A stretch of DNA of 53,479 nt. It comes from Frankia sp. AiPs1 (GTDB lineage: Bacteria; Actinomycetota; Actinomycetes; Frankiales; Frankiaceae). Below are positions 1 through 7,521 of the stretch, piece by piece. Position 1 is the stretch's first letter, and each line of letters opens with the position of its first letter. Both the position numbers and the translations under genes were made by a program. Below the pieces are notes generated by a model. It ran no database searches. It was given only the letters and a program-made list of their open reading frames with translations, and was not told the origin of the DNA. Location: assembly GCF_023716945.1 (NCBI RefSeq), contig NZ_JAMQQF010000005.1, positions 1 to 53,479 on the forward strand. The letters are read 5' to 3'.

Positions 1-369
1 GGGCGGGGCGGTCGCCGGCGGCTCGGGCGCCACCAGCCGGCGCAGGTGCCGCCGGCCGACCTCGTCGAGGCGCAACACCCGGCCGACAGCGTCGAGAACC
101 TGCGCCGAGGCCGTCGCCCGGCCCTGCTCCAGCCCGGTGTACCAGGTCAGGCTGACGCCGGCCAGGGACGCGAGTTCCTCGCGGCGCAGCCCCTGGAGGC
201 GGCGACGCCCACCGGCGGGGAGTCCGACACTGACCGGTTCGACCAGCCTGCGGTACGCCCGCAGGCAGGCCCCGAGCTCTCGTCGCCGAGCAGCCGTCGT
301 GGCCGTCGTGGCCGTCGTGGCCGTCGTGGCCGTCGTGGCCGTCCAAGGTGTCACTTCCACTGGCACCAT
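1..369 (-). CDS. XRE-family helix-turn-helix regulator (3' part beyond window)
   Basis: The first 123 codons are visible, and the gene runs off the left edge. ATG at 369 has AGGAG seven bases upstream. Residues about 45-75 carry the GLRREELASLAGVSLTWYT helix-turn-helix signature, followed by the EQGRATASAQVLDAVGRVL segment typical of actinobacterial regulators that end in an MmyB-like ligand-binding domain; that domain would lie outside the window. Residues about 10-22 are a Thr-Ala-Thr run encoded by a 9-bp tandem repeat, so the N-terminus may be variable or the true start may be lower. It is divergent from the LLM oxidoreductase at 418, which it probably controls. It belongs to the same family as the regulator at 41671-42726. 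Confidence 0.8.
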   Translation of the reverse strand, partial: MVPVEVTPWTATTATTATTATTATTAARRRELGACLRAYRRLVEPVSVGLPAGGRRRLQGLRREELASLAGVSLTWYTGLEQGRATASAQVLDAVGRVLRLDEVGRRHLRRLVAPEPPATAPP

Positions 370-378
370 CAGCAGGCT

Positions 379-408
379 CCTGGTCTGCGTACCCAACCTT
401 CGACCAGG
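379..408. promoter_or_regulatory. Inverted repeat in the 369/418 divergent promoter region
   Basis: Perfect 7-bp arms, CCTGGTC at 379-385 and GACCAGG at 402-408, lie in the 48-bp gap between the divergent regulator and LLM gene starts. The position suits an autoregulatory operator. Short arms make chance occurrence possible. Confidence 0.35.
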
Positions 409-417
409 CTGGCGGAT

Positions 418-1380
418 GTGATTCGTATCGGCGTCAACCTTGCTGCCGGCCTCGGCACTCCCGGTTCCGGCAACCTCATCGACGACCTTGTGGCGATCGC
501 CCGGACCGTGGCCGCCGCCGGGGTGTCCACCGCCTGGCTGCCGCAGGGCTACGGCTACGACTCCATCGGCGTACTGACCGCGGTGGCCCGCGAGGTGCCC
601 GGCATCGAGCTGGGCACCTCCGTCGTCGTCGTCCAGCCGCGCCATCCCCGGGTGCTGGCCGGGCAGGCGCTGACAGCGCAGGCCGCGGCGCACGGCCGGT
701 TCACCCTGGGGCTCGGCGTCAGCCACCCCGGCCTGTTGGAGATCTACGGGCAGCCGTTCCACCGGCCGGTCGCCGCGCTGCGCACCCACCTCGACACCCT
801 GCTGCCGATCCTCGACGGACGCCGTGTTCCCGGCGCCACGGGAATCGGATCCGACCCCGCCGGCAGCGCCGTGCCCGGCGCGGAAGTCCGCGTCCCGGTG
901 CTGCTTGGCGCTCTCGGCCCCACGATGCTGCGGCTGGCCGGGGAACGCACCGACGGCACGATCACCTTCCTGGCCGGGCCCCGCACCATCGGTGACCACG
1001 TGGTCCCGATGATCGGCGCGGCCGCTCGGGATGCCGGCCGGCCGGCGCCGCGCGTCGTCGTCGGGCTGCCGGTGGCGGTGACGTCCACACCGGACCGGAT
1101 TCGCACCGAGCTCAACGCCGAGTACGCCGACTACGCGACGCTGCCGTCTTACCGCACGGCTCTCGACCGCGACGATTTCACCCGGCCAGGCGCGATCGCC
1201 GTCGTGGGCGACGAGAGCGCGGTCGTCGACCAGCTGGCCGCCTATGCCGCGCTCGGCGCCACCGACGTGCTGGTGAGCCTGGTCGGCACGGCCGAGGAAC
1301 GCGCCCGGACCCTGCACCTGCTCGGCGCCGGCCCGTTCGTCCACGCGAACCAGCCCTCCCCGCCGCGCCGCGTGACCTGA
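418..1380 (+). CDS. LLM-class (luciferase-like) F420-dependent oxidoreductase
   Basis: A 320-residue TIM-barrel protein of the bacterial luciferase superfamily. It opens with IRIGVNLAAGLGTPGSGNLI, has the strand STAWLPQGYGYDS, the core FTLGLGVSHPGLLEIYGQPF around residues 95-115, and a C-terminal segment (residues about 255-310) with GAIAVVGDESAVVDQL. This is typical of the F420-dependent branch that reduces or oxidises small organic substrates in actinomycetes. The frame stays open upstream to 46, but that part is only the reverse of the regulator gene. GTG at 418 is the first start after the divergent promoter, with no strong ribosome site. The substrate is unknown. Confidence 0.85.
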   Translation: MIRIGVNLAAGLGTPGSGNLIDDLVAIARTVAAAGVSTAWLPQGYGYDSIGVLTAVAREVPGIELGTSVVVVQPRHPRVLAGQALTAQAAAHGRFTLGLGVSHPGLLEIYGQPFHRPVAALRTHLDTLLPILDGRRVPGATGIGSDPAGSAVPGAEVRVPVLLGALGPTMLRLAGERTDGTITFLAGPRTIGDHVVPMIGAAARDAGRPAPRVVVGLPVAVTSTPDRIRTELNAEYADYATLPSYRTALDRDDFTRPGAIAVVGDESAVVDQLAAYAALGATDVLVSLVGTAEERARTLHLLGAGPFVHANQPSPPRRVT

Positions 1381-1744
1381 CGGTCTTCTGCGGACGAAGA
1401 ACTGGCAGGTCAGTGTCCCGCCTGGAGGAAATCGCACCAGGTCGGCCGCGGGGGCCGCGGCCCCCGTCCACGGCCCGCGTCTTCCTACCCCACAGCAACC
1501 GGGCAGGCACGTTCTCAGCCGGTGCGACGGCCCCTTCCCGCTCGCTGACCGCTCGACCGGCGGAGGCGATCGGTGGCGGCTCGACCCGAACCGACCTGAG
1601 CCTCGCCGCGGTTCCGCGGTTCCGCGGAACCGGCCGCGGAGCAGGCGTCGAACTTCGTCCGGGTGCCGTGTCGATCGGCGGCTGTGCCGTTCGACCTGGT
1701 GGTGAGAGGGTCGGGAGGCGACCCGTGATCGAGGAGGTCAAACG
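1381..1744. other. 364-bp intergenic region upstream of the DGPF/sigma module
   Basis: I see no gene here. It holds a 14-bp perfect palindrome, GGTTCCGCGGAACC, near 1619-1632, and the candidate ECF promoter at 1669-1696. The open frames across it have poor composition. Confidence 0.6.
1669..1696 (+). promoter_or_regulatory. Candidate ECF42-type promoter (TGTCGA-N17-CGACC)
   Basis: TGTCGA at 1669-1674 and CGACC at 1692-1696 are separated by 17 bp and lie about 50 bp before the DGPF gene start. From memory, the motif described for ECF42 sigma factors in Streptomyces is TGTCGA at -35 with CGAC or CGTC at -10, controlling DGPF genes. The exact match in the right place argues for autoregulation by the sigma factor at 2164. 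This is a motif match only. Confidence 0.6.
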
Positions 1745-2164
1745 ATGGCGAAGTACATGCTGATCATGCGGGCCACGGACGAGTCCCTGGCGAAGATGAT
1801 GTCGACCCCCTTCGAGGAGATGCTCGAGACGGTGGGCCGTTTCAACGAGGAACTGATCCGGGCCGGTGTGCTCGTCGCCGCCGAGGGCCTCGAGGACCCG
1901 GCCCAGGGCGTGGTGGTCGACTTCAGCGGCGAGACTCCGGTGGTCACCGACGGCCCCTACGGCGAGACGAAGGAGCTGTTCGGCGGCTTCTACCTGATCG
2001 ACGTCGCGTCGAAGGAGGAGGCGATCGAGTGGGCCCGACGCCTGCCGGCGAGTGCCGGCGCGAAGTGCGAGATCCGCCGGGTGCCGACCATCGACGAGTT
2101 CCCGCCGGACAACGAGTGGATCATCAGGGAGCGGACGTGGCGCGAGCGGACCGGCCAGCTCTGA
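1745..2164 (+). CDS. YCII-related DGPF-domain protein
   Basis: A 139-residue single-domain protein of the YCII/DGPF superfamily (dimeric alpha-beta barrel). The family signature is plain: VTDGPYGETKELFGGFYLI around residues 63-81, after the MAKYMLIMRA first strand. A GAGGAGG-like ribosome site lies just before the ATG. Its stop overlaps the start of the sigma factor gene (ATGA-type), so the two are translationally coupled. DGPF proteins are regularly encoded beside ECF42 sigma factors. Their biochemical role is not settled; a ligand- or oxidant-sensing role is conjecture. Confidence 0.9.
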   Translation: MAKYMLIMRATDESLAKMMSTPFEEMLETVGRFNEELIRAGVLVAAEGLEDPAQGVVVDFSGETPVVTDGPYGETKELFGGFYLIDVASKEEAIEWARRLPASAGAKCEIRRVPTIDEFPPDNEWIIRERTWRERTGQL

Positions 2165-3546
2165 TGCCCGCGGCCGTCGATGGCCCGCCGCGGGACGAGT
2201 CGGCGCGTGACGAGTCGGCCCGTGACGAGTCGGCGCGGCGGGCCGTCGAGGCCGTCTGGCGGATGTCCTCCGCCCGGATCGTCGGCGCGCTGGCCCGCTA
2301 CACGGGCGACGTCGACCTCGCCGAGGATGTCGCGCAGGAGGCGGTGGCCCAGGCGCTCGTCACCTGGTCGCGCGACGGCGTGCCGGCGAACCCGGTGGGC
2401 TGGCTGCTCACGACCGCCCGGCGGCGCGCCATCGACGGCTTCCGCCGCCGGTCGGCCCTCGACGAGCGCCACGCGCTGCTCGCCGGTCAGCTCGCCGAGG
2501 GCGAGACGAGTTCGGGCGGCTCGGGCCCCGCTCCGGGTTCGGGTTCGGGCTCCGGTTGCGGCGCGGTGCCCCTGGCCGACCCGTCGGACGACCTGCCGTG
2601 GGATCCCGACCGGGTCGACGACGACGTCCTCGCGCTGATGTTCGTCGCCTGCCACCCGGTGCTCTCCCCCGAGGCCCGCGTCGCTCTGACGCTGCGCGCG
2701 GTCGGCGGGCTGACGAGCGAGGAGATCGCCCGGGCGTTTCTGGTACCGGTCGCGACGGTCCAGGCGCGGATCACCCGGGCGAAGAAGACCCTCGGCGCGG
2801 CCAGGGTGCCGTTCGCCCTACCGCCGGCCGAGGAGCGACGCGGCCGGCTCGGTGGTGTCCTGAGCGTGCTCTACGTGATCTTCACGGAGGGCTCGACGGC
2901 GACCACCGGTGACAGCCTGCTGCGCCCCGACCTCGCCTACGAGGCGATCCGACTGGCCCGGACGCTGGCCGCCCTGCTGCCCGCCGAACCGGAGGTCCAC
3001 GGGCTGCTCGCTCTGTTCGAGCTCACCGCCGCCCGCTTCCCCGCCCGCACCGGGCCCGATGGCGAGGCCGTCCTCCTGGCGGAGCAGGACCGGCGCCGGT
3101 GGGACCGCTCGGCGATCCGCCGCGGCCTGGCCACCCTCGACCGGGCCGCGGCGCTCGGGGCCGCCGGCCTTGGACCGTACGGCCTGCAGGCGGCGATCGC
3201 CGGCTGCCACGCGTCGGCGCCATCGGTCCCGGAGACCGACTGGGAGCGGATCGTGCTCCTCTACGAGGCACTCGGCCGGGTCGCCCCGTCCCCCGTCGTC
3301 GACCTCAACCGGGCCGTCGCCGTCGCGATGGCGCAGGGACCGCAGCAGGCCCTGGCCATCGTCGACGACCTCGTCGCCACCGACCGGCTGGCCGGGTCGC
3401 ACCTGCTCCCGAGCGTGCGCGGCGAGCTGCTCGGCCGGCTTGGCCGCACGACGGAGGCCCGATCCGAGCTGGAGCTCGCCGCCCGCCTGTGCCGCAACGC
3501 CCGCGAACGAGCGGTCCTTCTCCGCAAAGCGGCCACGATGGTGTGA
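2164..3546 (+). CDS. ECF42-type RNA polymerase sigma factor with C-terminal TPR-like extension
   Basis: A 460-residue protein. Sigma region 2 is about residues 27-100 (DVDLAEDVAQEAVAQALVTW, then NPVGWLLTTARRRAIDGFRR). Region 4 is about 150-210 (LTSEEIARAFLVPVATVQAR). The DUF6596/TPR-like extension from about 230 to the end is diagnostic of the COG4941/ECF42 group (VLYVIFTEGS, then SVRGELLGRLGR). This group has no classical anti-sigma factor, and the extension is thought to regulate activity. ATG at 2164 overlaps the DGPF stop. Residues 10-24 are three RDESA repeats from a 15-bp tandem repeat (2191-2235). A Gly/Ser-rich linker of variable look sits near residues 118-132. Confidence 0.9.
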   Translation: MPAAVDGPPRDESARDESARDESARRAVEAVWRMSSARIVGALARYTGDVDLAEDVAQEAVAQALVTWSRDGVPANPVGWLLTTARRRAIDGFRRRSALDERHALLAGQLAEGETSSGGSGPAPGSGSGSGCGAVPLADPSDDLPWDPDRVDDDVLALMFVACHPVLSPEARVALTLRAVGGLTSEEIARAFLVPVATVQARITRAKKTLGAARVPFALPPAEERRGRLGGVLSVLYVIFTEGSTATTGDSLLRPDLAYEAIRLARTLAALLPAEPEVHGLLALFELTAARFPARTGPDGEAVLLAEQDRRRWDRSAIRRGLATLDRAAALGAAGLGPYGLQAAIAGCHASAPSVPETDWERIVLLYEALGRVAPSPVVDLNRAVAVAMAQGPQQALAIVDDLVATDRLAGSHLLPSVRGELLGRLGRTTEARSELELAARLCRNARERAVLLRKAATMV

Positions 3547-3547
3547 C

Positions 3548-3576
3548 CGTCCTGCGCGGTTCCGGTCATCAGGACG
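3548..3576. terminator. Stem-loop between convergent genes
   Basis: CGTCCTG and CAGGACG form a 7-bp stem with a 15-nt loop in the 37-bp gap between the sigma factor stop and the convergent DUF1684 stop. It has no U-tract, as is common for actinomycete terminators. It could serve both directions. Confidence 0.4.
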
Positions 3577-3583
3577 CGGGGCG

Positions 3584-4540
3584 CTACTCGGTCTCGGCGG
3601 GCTCGGGGCGGAAGGTGGGGATCTGCTCGCCCGCCTCGATCGGGATCGTGAGGCGGTTCTGCGGCGGGGCGAGCGGGCAGGGCGCGTACGGGGTGTAGGC
3701 GCACTGCAGGTTTCCCGCGCGGTTGAAGTCGAGCACGATCTGCGTGCTGCCGGGGGCGGGCAGGGTGACGAGCAGCCGACGGCTGGCGCGGTAGGTGGTG
3801 ACGCCGCTCGTCGCGTCGGTGAACAGGATGAGTCCGGCGCCCGCGAGATGCTCGGCGCGCAGGAGGATCAGCCGCAGCTCGGCGCCGTCGAGCGCGAAGA
3901 CGGCCTCGCCGACGGCCTCGTGGGTGTGCACGATGCCGTCGACCGCCGCGGCGACCTCGATCGGGCGCGGGGCAGGATAGGGCGCGAACTCGGCCGGGAT
4001 CACCCAGGCGGGGTCGTAGTCGAACGCCGGCGTCCGGACGTAGGTCTCGCGCAGCCGGTGCCGGGGATCGAGCGAGCGCAGCAGGTCGTGCCCGCCGCGG
4101 CGGGACAGCTCAACGACGACGTCGCCGAACGACGCCGCCCGGCGGAACTCCCGCTCGCGGACGGGGCCGAAGACATGGCGCCCGGTCACGGTCTCGCCGT
4201 CGACGGTGAGGGACTCCCCGGCGTCGAGATCGACGACCGGCCCCTGCTCGCCCGTGGCCCACCGTCCCGGGAAGCCCTCGACGCGGCGGGGCTCGCCGTC
4301 GAGGAAGTGCAGCGCGCTGTAGGCGAGGAAGCCGTACGGCTCGCGCCGCTGCTGCTCCGAGGTCTCCCGCCCGGCGTCCCATTCCGCTCGCGCGGCCGCG
4401 ACGGCGGCCGCGCTGCCAGACGCCGTCCCGGTCGCGGTTTCGGTCGCGGTTTCGGTCGCGGTTTCGGTCACGGTCACGGCCGCCGTCGCGGTCTCGATTT
4501 CGGGCGCGGTTTCGGGCGCGGTTTCGATTGCGGAGGTCAT
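3584..4540 (-). CDS. DUF1684 domain-containing protein
   Basis: 318 residues. The DUF1684 core runs from about residue 120 to the end, closing with the family's hallmark LDFNRAGNLQCAYTPYAPC, then PLAPPQNRLTIPIEAGE. The first 45 residues are a low-complexity Thr/Ala/Glu repeat (TATETATETAT type) with no signal peptide, so this is probably a cytoplasmic protein with a disordered head. ATG at 4540 follows GAGGAC at good spacing. It is the last gene of the minus-strand operon, 49 bp after the LLM gene. DUF1684 has no firm function. Its place beside flavin monooxygenases suggests a role in the same pathway, which is inference. Confidence 0.85.
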   Translation of the reverse strand: MTSAIETAPETAPEIETATAAVTVTETATETATETATGTASGSAAAVAAARAEWDAGRETSEQQRREPYGFLAYSALHFLDGEPRRVEGFPGRWATGEQGPVVDLDAGESLTVDGETVTGRHVFGPVREREFRRAASFGDVVVELSRRGGHDLLRSLDPRHRLRETYVRTPAFDYDPAWVIPAEFAPYPAPRPIEVAAAVDGIVHTHEAVGEAVFALDGAELRLILLRAEHLAGAGLILFTDATSGVTTYRASRRLLVTLPAPGSTQIVLDFNRAGNLQCAYTPYAPCPLAPPQNRLTIPIEAGEQIPTFRPEPAETE

Positions 4541-4589
4541 GGTCGGGTCCTCACTCTCGATGGTCCAAGTGCGGTGGCGTGGTGGGCGG

Positions 4590-5621
4590 TCACGCGCTCG
4601 TTGCCCGGTCGTGCGCGGGGAGGCGCGGGAAGATCTCCTGGGCGATCAGCCGGAGTCCGGCGCGGAACTGGGGGGAGGACTGCGGCAGCGGGAGGCTGAA
4701 CAGGTAGTCGGTCGACCGCGTGAACGCGGCGTCCGCCAGGAGCTGCTCGACGATGTCGTTCGGGGCGCCGTACTTCACGTTCGACCTGGCCAGGAACTCC
4801 TCCGCCGTGGCCGGCGGGCCGCCGGGGGTGACGAACTGGGCGGGGTTGCGGCGCAGCTCGGAGTCGAGCAGGGAGATCGCGTCGCGCTGCGAGTCCGCTG
4901 GGAGCAGGACGCGGGAGATGCCGATCCGCGGGCTGCGCTCGCCGGTGTGGGCGCCGAGGTAGTCGCCGATGAGACCCGCCTGGACCTCGCCGGCGTCCCC
5001 GGACGGGACGAGGCGGTGCAGGAGCAGCCGGTCACCGGCGCGCCCGATCTCGGCGGCCGTCCGCGGGTTCCCGGTCGCCTGCCACAGCCGCGGCAGCAGC
5101 CCGGCCGGCGGCGGGTACAGGCTCACCTCCTTGTCCCCGGCGGCGATCGTGCCGCCGAGGGCCCGGCGCAGATCGTCGAGCGCGTGGGCGTACAGCGACT
5201 CGCGGTCGTCCTCGGACAGGCTGAAGGCCTCGAAGGCGACGGTGGAGAAGCCCCCGCCGTTACCCTTGCCGACGCCGAACTCCAGCCGCTCGCCGCTCAG
5301 CGCGTCGACCAGCGCCGCCGTCTCGGCCAACCGGATCGGGTTGTCGAAGGTCAGCGGGACCACCGCGGTTCCCAGCCTGATCGTCGTCGTGGTCTGCGAC
5401 GCCGCCGCGAGGAAGGTGAGCGCGGACGGGAGACCGATGAGGGTGAAGTGCGCCTCCGCGGCCCACGCCGTTTCGTAGCCGAGCTCCTCCGCGAGGCGGA
5501 TGACCTCAAGCGACTGGCTGTACGTGCGGGCGGGCTCGCCGTCCGCGGGGATCGTCAGGAACAGCGACAGGCCGCGCTGCGGATGCGATGTCACCGGATG
5601 CGATGTCACGTCGACAGTCAC
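4590..5621 (-). CDS. Luciferase-like (LLM) flavin-dependent monooxygenase
   Basis: 343 residues if translated from GTG at 5621, chosen because GGAGGT lies seven bases upstream; an in-frame TTG at 5636 has no such site. Luciferase-family features are LSLFLTIPADGEPARTYSQS at the start, AEELGYETAWAAEAHF (residues about 45-60), the strand IRLGTAVVPLTFDNPIRLAE, and EFGVGKGNGG. The N-terminus contains a duplicated VTSHP segment (15-bp tandem repeat) and may be untidy. It would use reduced FMN or F420 on a small organic substrate. It lies downstream of the FAD hydroxylase (83-bp gap) and upstream of DUF1684, in the same direction. Confidence 0.85.
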   Translation of the reverse strand: MTVDVTSHPVTSHPQRGLSLFLTIPADGEPARTYSQSLEVIRLAEELGYETAWAAEAHFTLIGLPSALTFLAAASQTTTTIRLGTAVVPLTFDNPIRLAETAALVDALSGERLEFGVGKGNGGGFSTVAFEAFSLSEDDRESLYAHALDDLRRALGGTIAAGDKEVSLYPPPAGLLPRLWQATGNPRTAAEIGRAGDRLLLHRLVPSGDAGEVQAGLIGDYLGAHTGERSPRIGISRVLLPADSQRDAISLLDSELRRNPAQFVTPGGPPATAEEFLARSNVKYGAPNDIVEQLLADAAFTRSTDYLFSLPLPQSSPQFRAGLRLIAQEIFPRLPAHDRATSA

Positions 5622-5704
5622 CGTCGGGACCTCCAATGCGGGATTGTGGTGAAGTGCGGGCCGCCGACCTGCGCCCGGGAAACGGACCGCGAGCGGCGGG
5701 CGTT

Positions 5705-7519
5705 CTACCGTTCGGTCGAGTCGACGAGTTGCCGTTCGGGCGAGTCGAGGAGCTGGCGCGAGCCCGCGCTGCGGGTCCGGGCCGGCGGTTGGGCCGGGAG
5801 CTGGCTGCGGCCGTAGACCAGGTCCAGCACCGCGCCCGCGTCAAGGCCGTCGAGGCCGTCAAGGCCGCGGCCGTCGCCGTCGCCGCGCCAGGCGACGTGA
5901 TGGTCCGGCCGGACGAGCGCGTAGGGGGCGCCGTACAGCTCGCGCGCCGCCGGATCCGGCAGGTGGATGACCTCGAGCTCGATGCCTCGGGCATCGGCCG
6001 CCGCCTCGAAGGCGCCGACGGCGGTCGTGTCGTCGGCGAGGACGAGCAGCGCGACGTGCGAGCCGATCCGGTCGTAGAGGGTGAACCCGAAGGGGTCGAG
6101 GTTGCCGTTCGGCGCCCGGTGTCCCGGTCGCGCGTCGTCGGCGTACGCGAAGGCGTCCCAGGGCGCCTCGGCCTCGAGCTGCCCGTCCTCGTACCGGATG
6201 ACCGACGAGACGTCGTAGCGCTCGTCGAAGACGACTCCGAGCGGCAGGCTGCGGCCCTCCCCGAGGATCGCGCCGATCTCGGCGCGCCGCCGCGCCGCGT
6301 CCGGGCTGGTGTCGGCGTCGTCCGGGACCCCGAGGGCGCGGACGCGCTCGTAGGCGGCCGTGTGCCGGCGGTCATCGGCCAGGGCGTAGTCGGCGATCCG
6401 CCAGTTGTGTGGGCGTCGTTCCTCGTCGTAGGAGTCGAGCAGCGCCTCACCGGCCTGGCCGCGCAGCACGGCCGCGAGCTTCCAGCCGAGGTTCACCACG
6501 TCGCCGAAGCCCTCACACAGGTTGCCTCCCGGCGTGCGGACATGCGCCGCGTCACCGACCAGCGCGATCCGGTCGCGGTAGAAGGTGTCGGCGATGCGCG
6601 TGCTCTTGAAGAACGGGGTCAGCGACACCACCTCGAGCTCGACGTCGAAGCCGAACGCCGCCCGGGCCTGCGCGATCAGCTCGTCCGTGGTCGGGTCCCG
6701 GTCGAGCGGGTACGGCCCGGCGTACGCCCGCCAGTCGGTCTCGTTCAGGGCCGCGAGGAAGCCGGAGTAGCGGTCGTTGTAGATGACCGCGGTGGCGGGC
6801 GGGAACGCCCCGAGCGCGGCCGAGGTGTCCGAGGTGGTCCGCACGACGAACCGGAAGTGCCGCTGTTCGGCGTAGCTGCCCGAGCGCGGGATCCGCGCCA
6901 GCGTGCGGACCGTGCTCGTCCCGCCGTCGGCGCCGACGACGTACCGGGAGCGGATCGTGCGCCGCCGGCCGGTCTCGACCTCGACCACCGTCGTCGTCAC
7001 ACCGTCGGCGTCGCTCGCCAGCTCCTCGACCCGCCAGCCGCCCGAGACCGGGGTGCCGACTTCCGCGAGCCGGTCGAGGAAGACGCGCTGCAGCACCGTC
7101 TGCGGCCGGCGCAGCATCGTCTCGGTCGAGTACCGGCCGGTCCCGCCGAGCCCGAAGGACCGCAGGGTGGTCCCCGCGAGCTGGTGCCCGGCGAGCGAGG
7201 TGAGCAGGAGATTGCCGGTGCTCCACTCCGGCGGGAAGGTCCACGCGTGCTGGATCCGCTGCAGCAGCCCCCAGCCGCGGATGACCTCGAGCGCGCGGGG
7301 TGTGTAGCCCGCGGCGCCGGCCCGCACCAGCGTCGCGCCGGGTGCGGCGTCCACCACCGCGGCCTGTACCCCGTGCCGGTGGAGTTCGAGCGCGGTGCCA
7401 AGGCCGTTGGGTCCGGCCCCGACCACGAGGACGTCCACCCACTCGGCGGGCTCGGTCCGCGGGAAGGCGAGGGCGTCGACCTGCCGCTTTCCCCGGGTGA
7501 TCTCGTTGCGTGCGGGCAT
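5705..7519 (-). CDS. FAD-dependent aromatic-ring hydroxylase (PHBH/phenol-hydroxylase fold)
   Basis: 604 residues. The dinucleotide-binding motif VLVVGAGPNGLGTALELHRHG-like fold lies at about 30-45. The second FAD motif, IALVGDAAHVRTPGGN with GFGDVVNLGWKLAAVL, is at about 315-345. The thioredoxin-like C-terminal domain of the phenol hydroxylase group is at about 470-570 (GFTLYDRIG, LVRPDHHVAWRG). The family uses NAD(P)H and oxygen to hydroxylate aromatic rings or polyketides. ATG at 7519 sits two bases after the NtaA-like gene stop, so co-translation is near certain. The frame is open to 8896, but that extension is the reverse-frame shadow of the upstream gene. The last 50 residues are low-complexity. 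Confidence 0.9.
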   Translation of the reverse strand: MPARNEITRGKRQVDALAFPRTEPAEWVDVLVVGAGPNGLGTALELHRHGVQAAVVDAAPGATLVRAGAAGYTPRALEVIRGWGLLQRIQHAWTFPPEWSTGNLLLTSLAGHQLAGTTLRSFGLGGTGRYSTETMLRRPQTVLQRVFLDRLAEVGTPVSGGWRVEELASDADGVTTTVVEVETGRRRTIRSRYVVGADGGTSTVRTLARIPRSGSYAEQRHFRFVVRTTSDTSAALGAFPPATAVIYNDRYSGFLAALNETDWRAYAGPYPLDRDPTTDELIAQARAAFGFDVELEVVSLTPFFKSTRIADTFYRDRIALVGDAAHVRTPGGNLCEGFGDVVNLGWKLAAVLRGQAGEALLDSYDEERRPHNWRIADYALADDRRHTAAYERVRALGVPDDADTSPDAARRRAEIGAILGEGRSLPLGVVFDERYDVSSVIRYEDGQLEAEAPWDAFAYADDARPGHRAPNGNLDPFGFTLYDRIGSHVALLVLADDTTAVGAFEAAADARGIELEVIHLPDPAARELYGAPYALVRPDHHVAWRGDGDGRGLDGLDGLDAGAVLDLVYGRSQLPAQPPARTRSAGSRQLLDSPERQLVDSTER

Positions 7520-7521
7520 GG

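Noticed and set aside
46-417. N-terminal extension of the first LLM oxidoreductase
   Set aside because: Read backwards it encodes the XRE regulator; the extension lacks family similarity.
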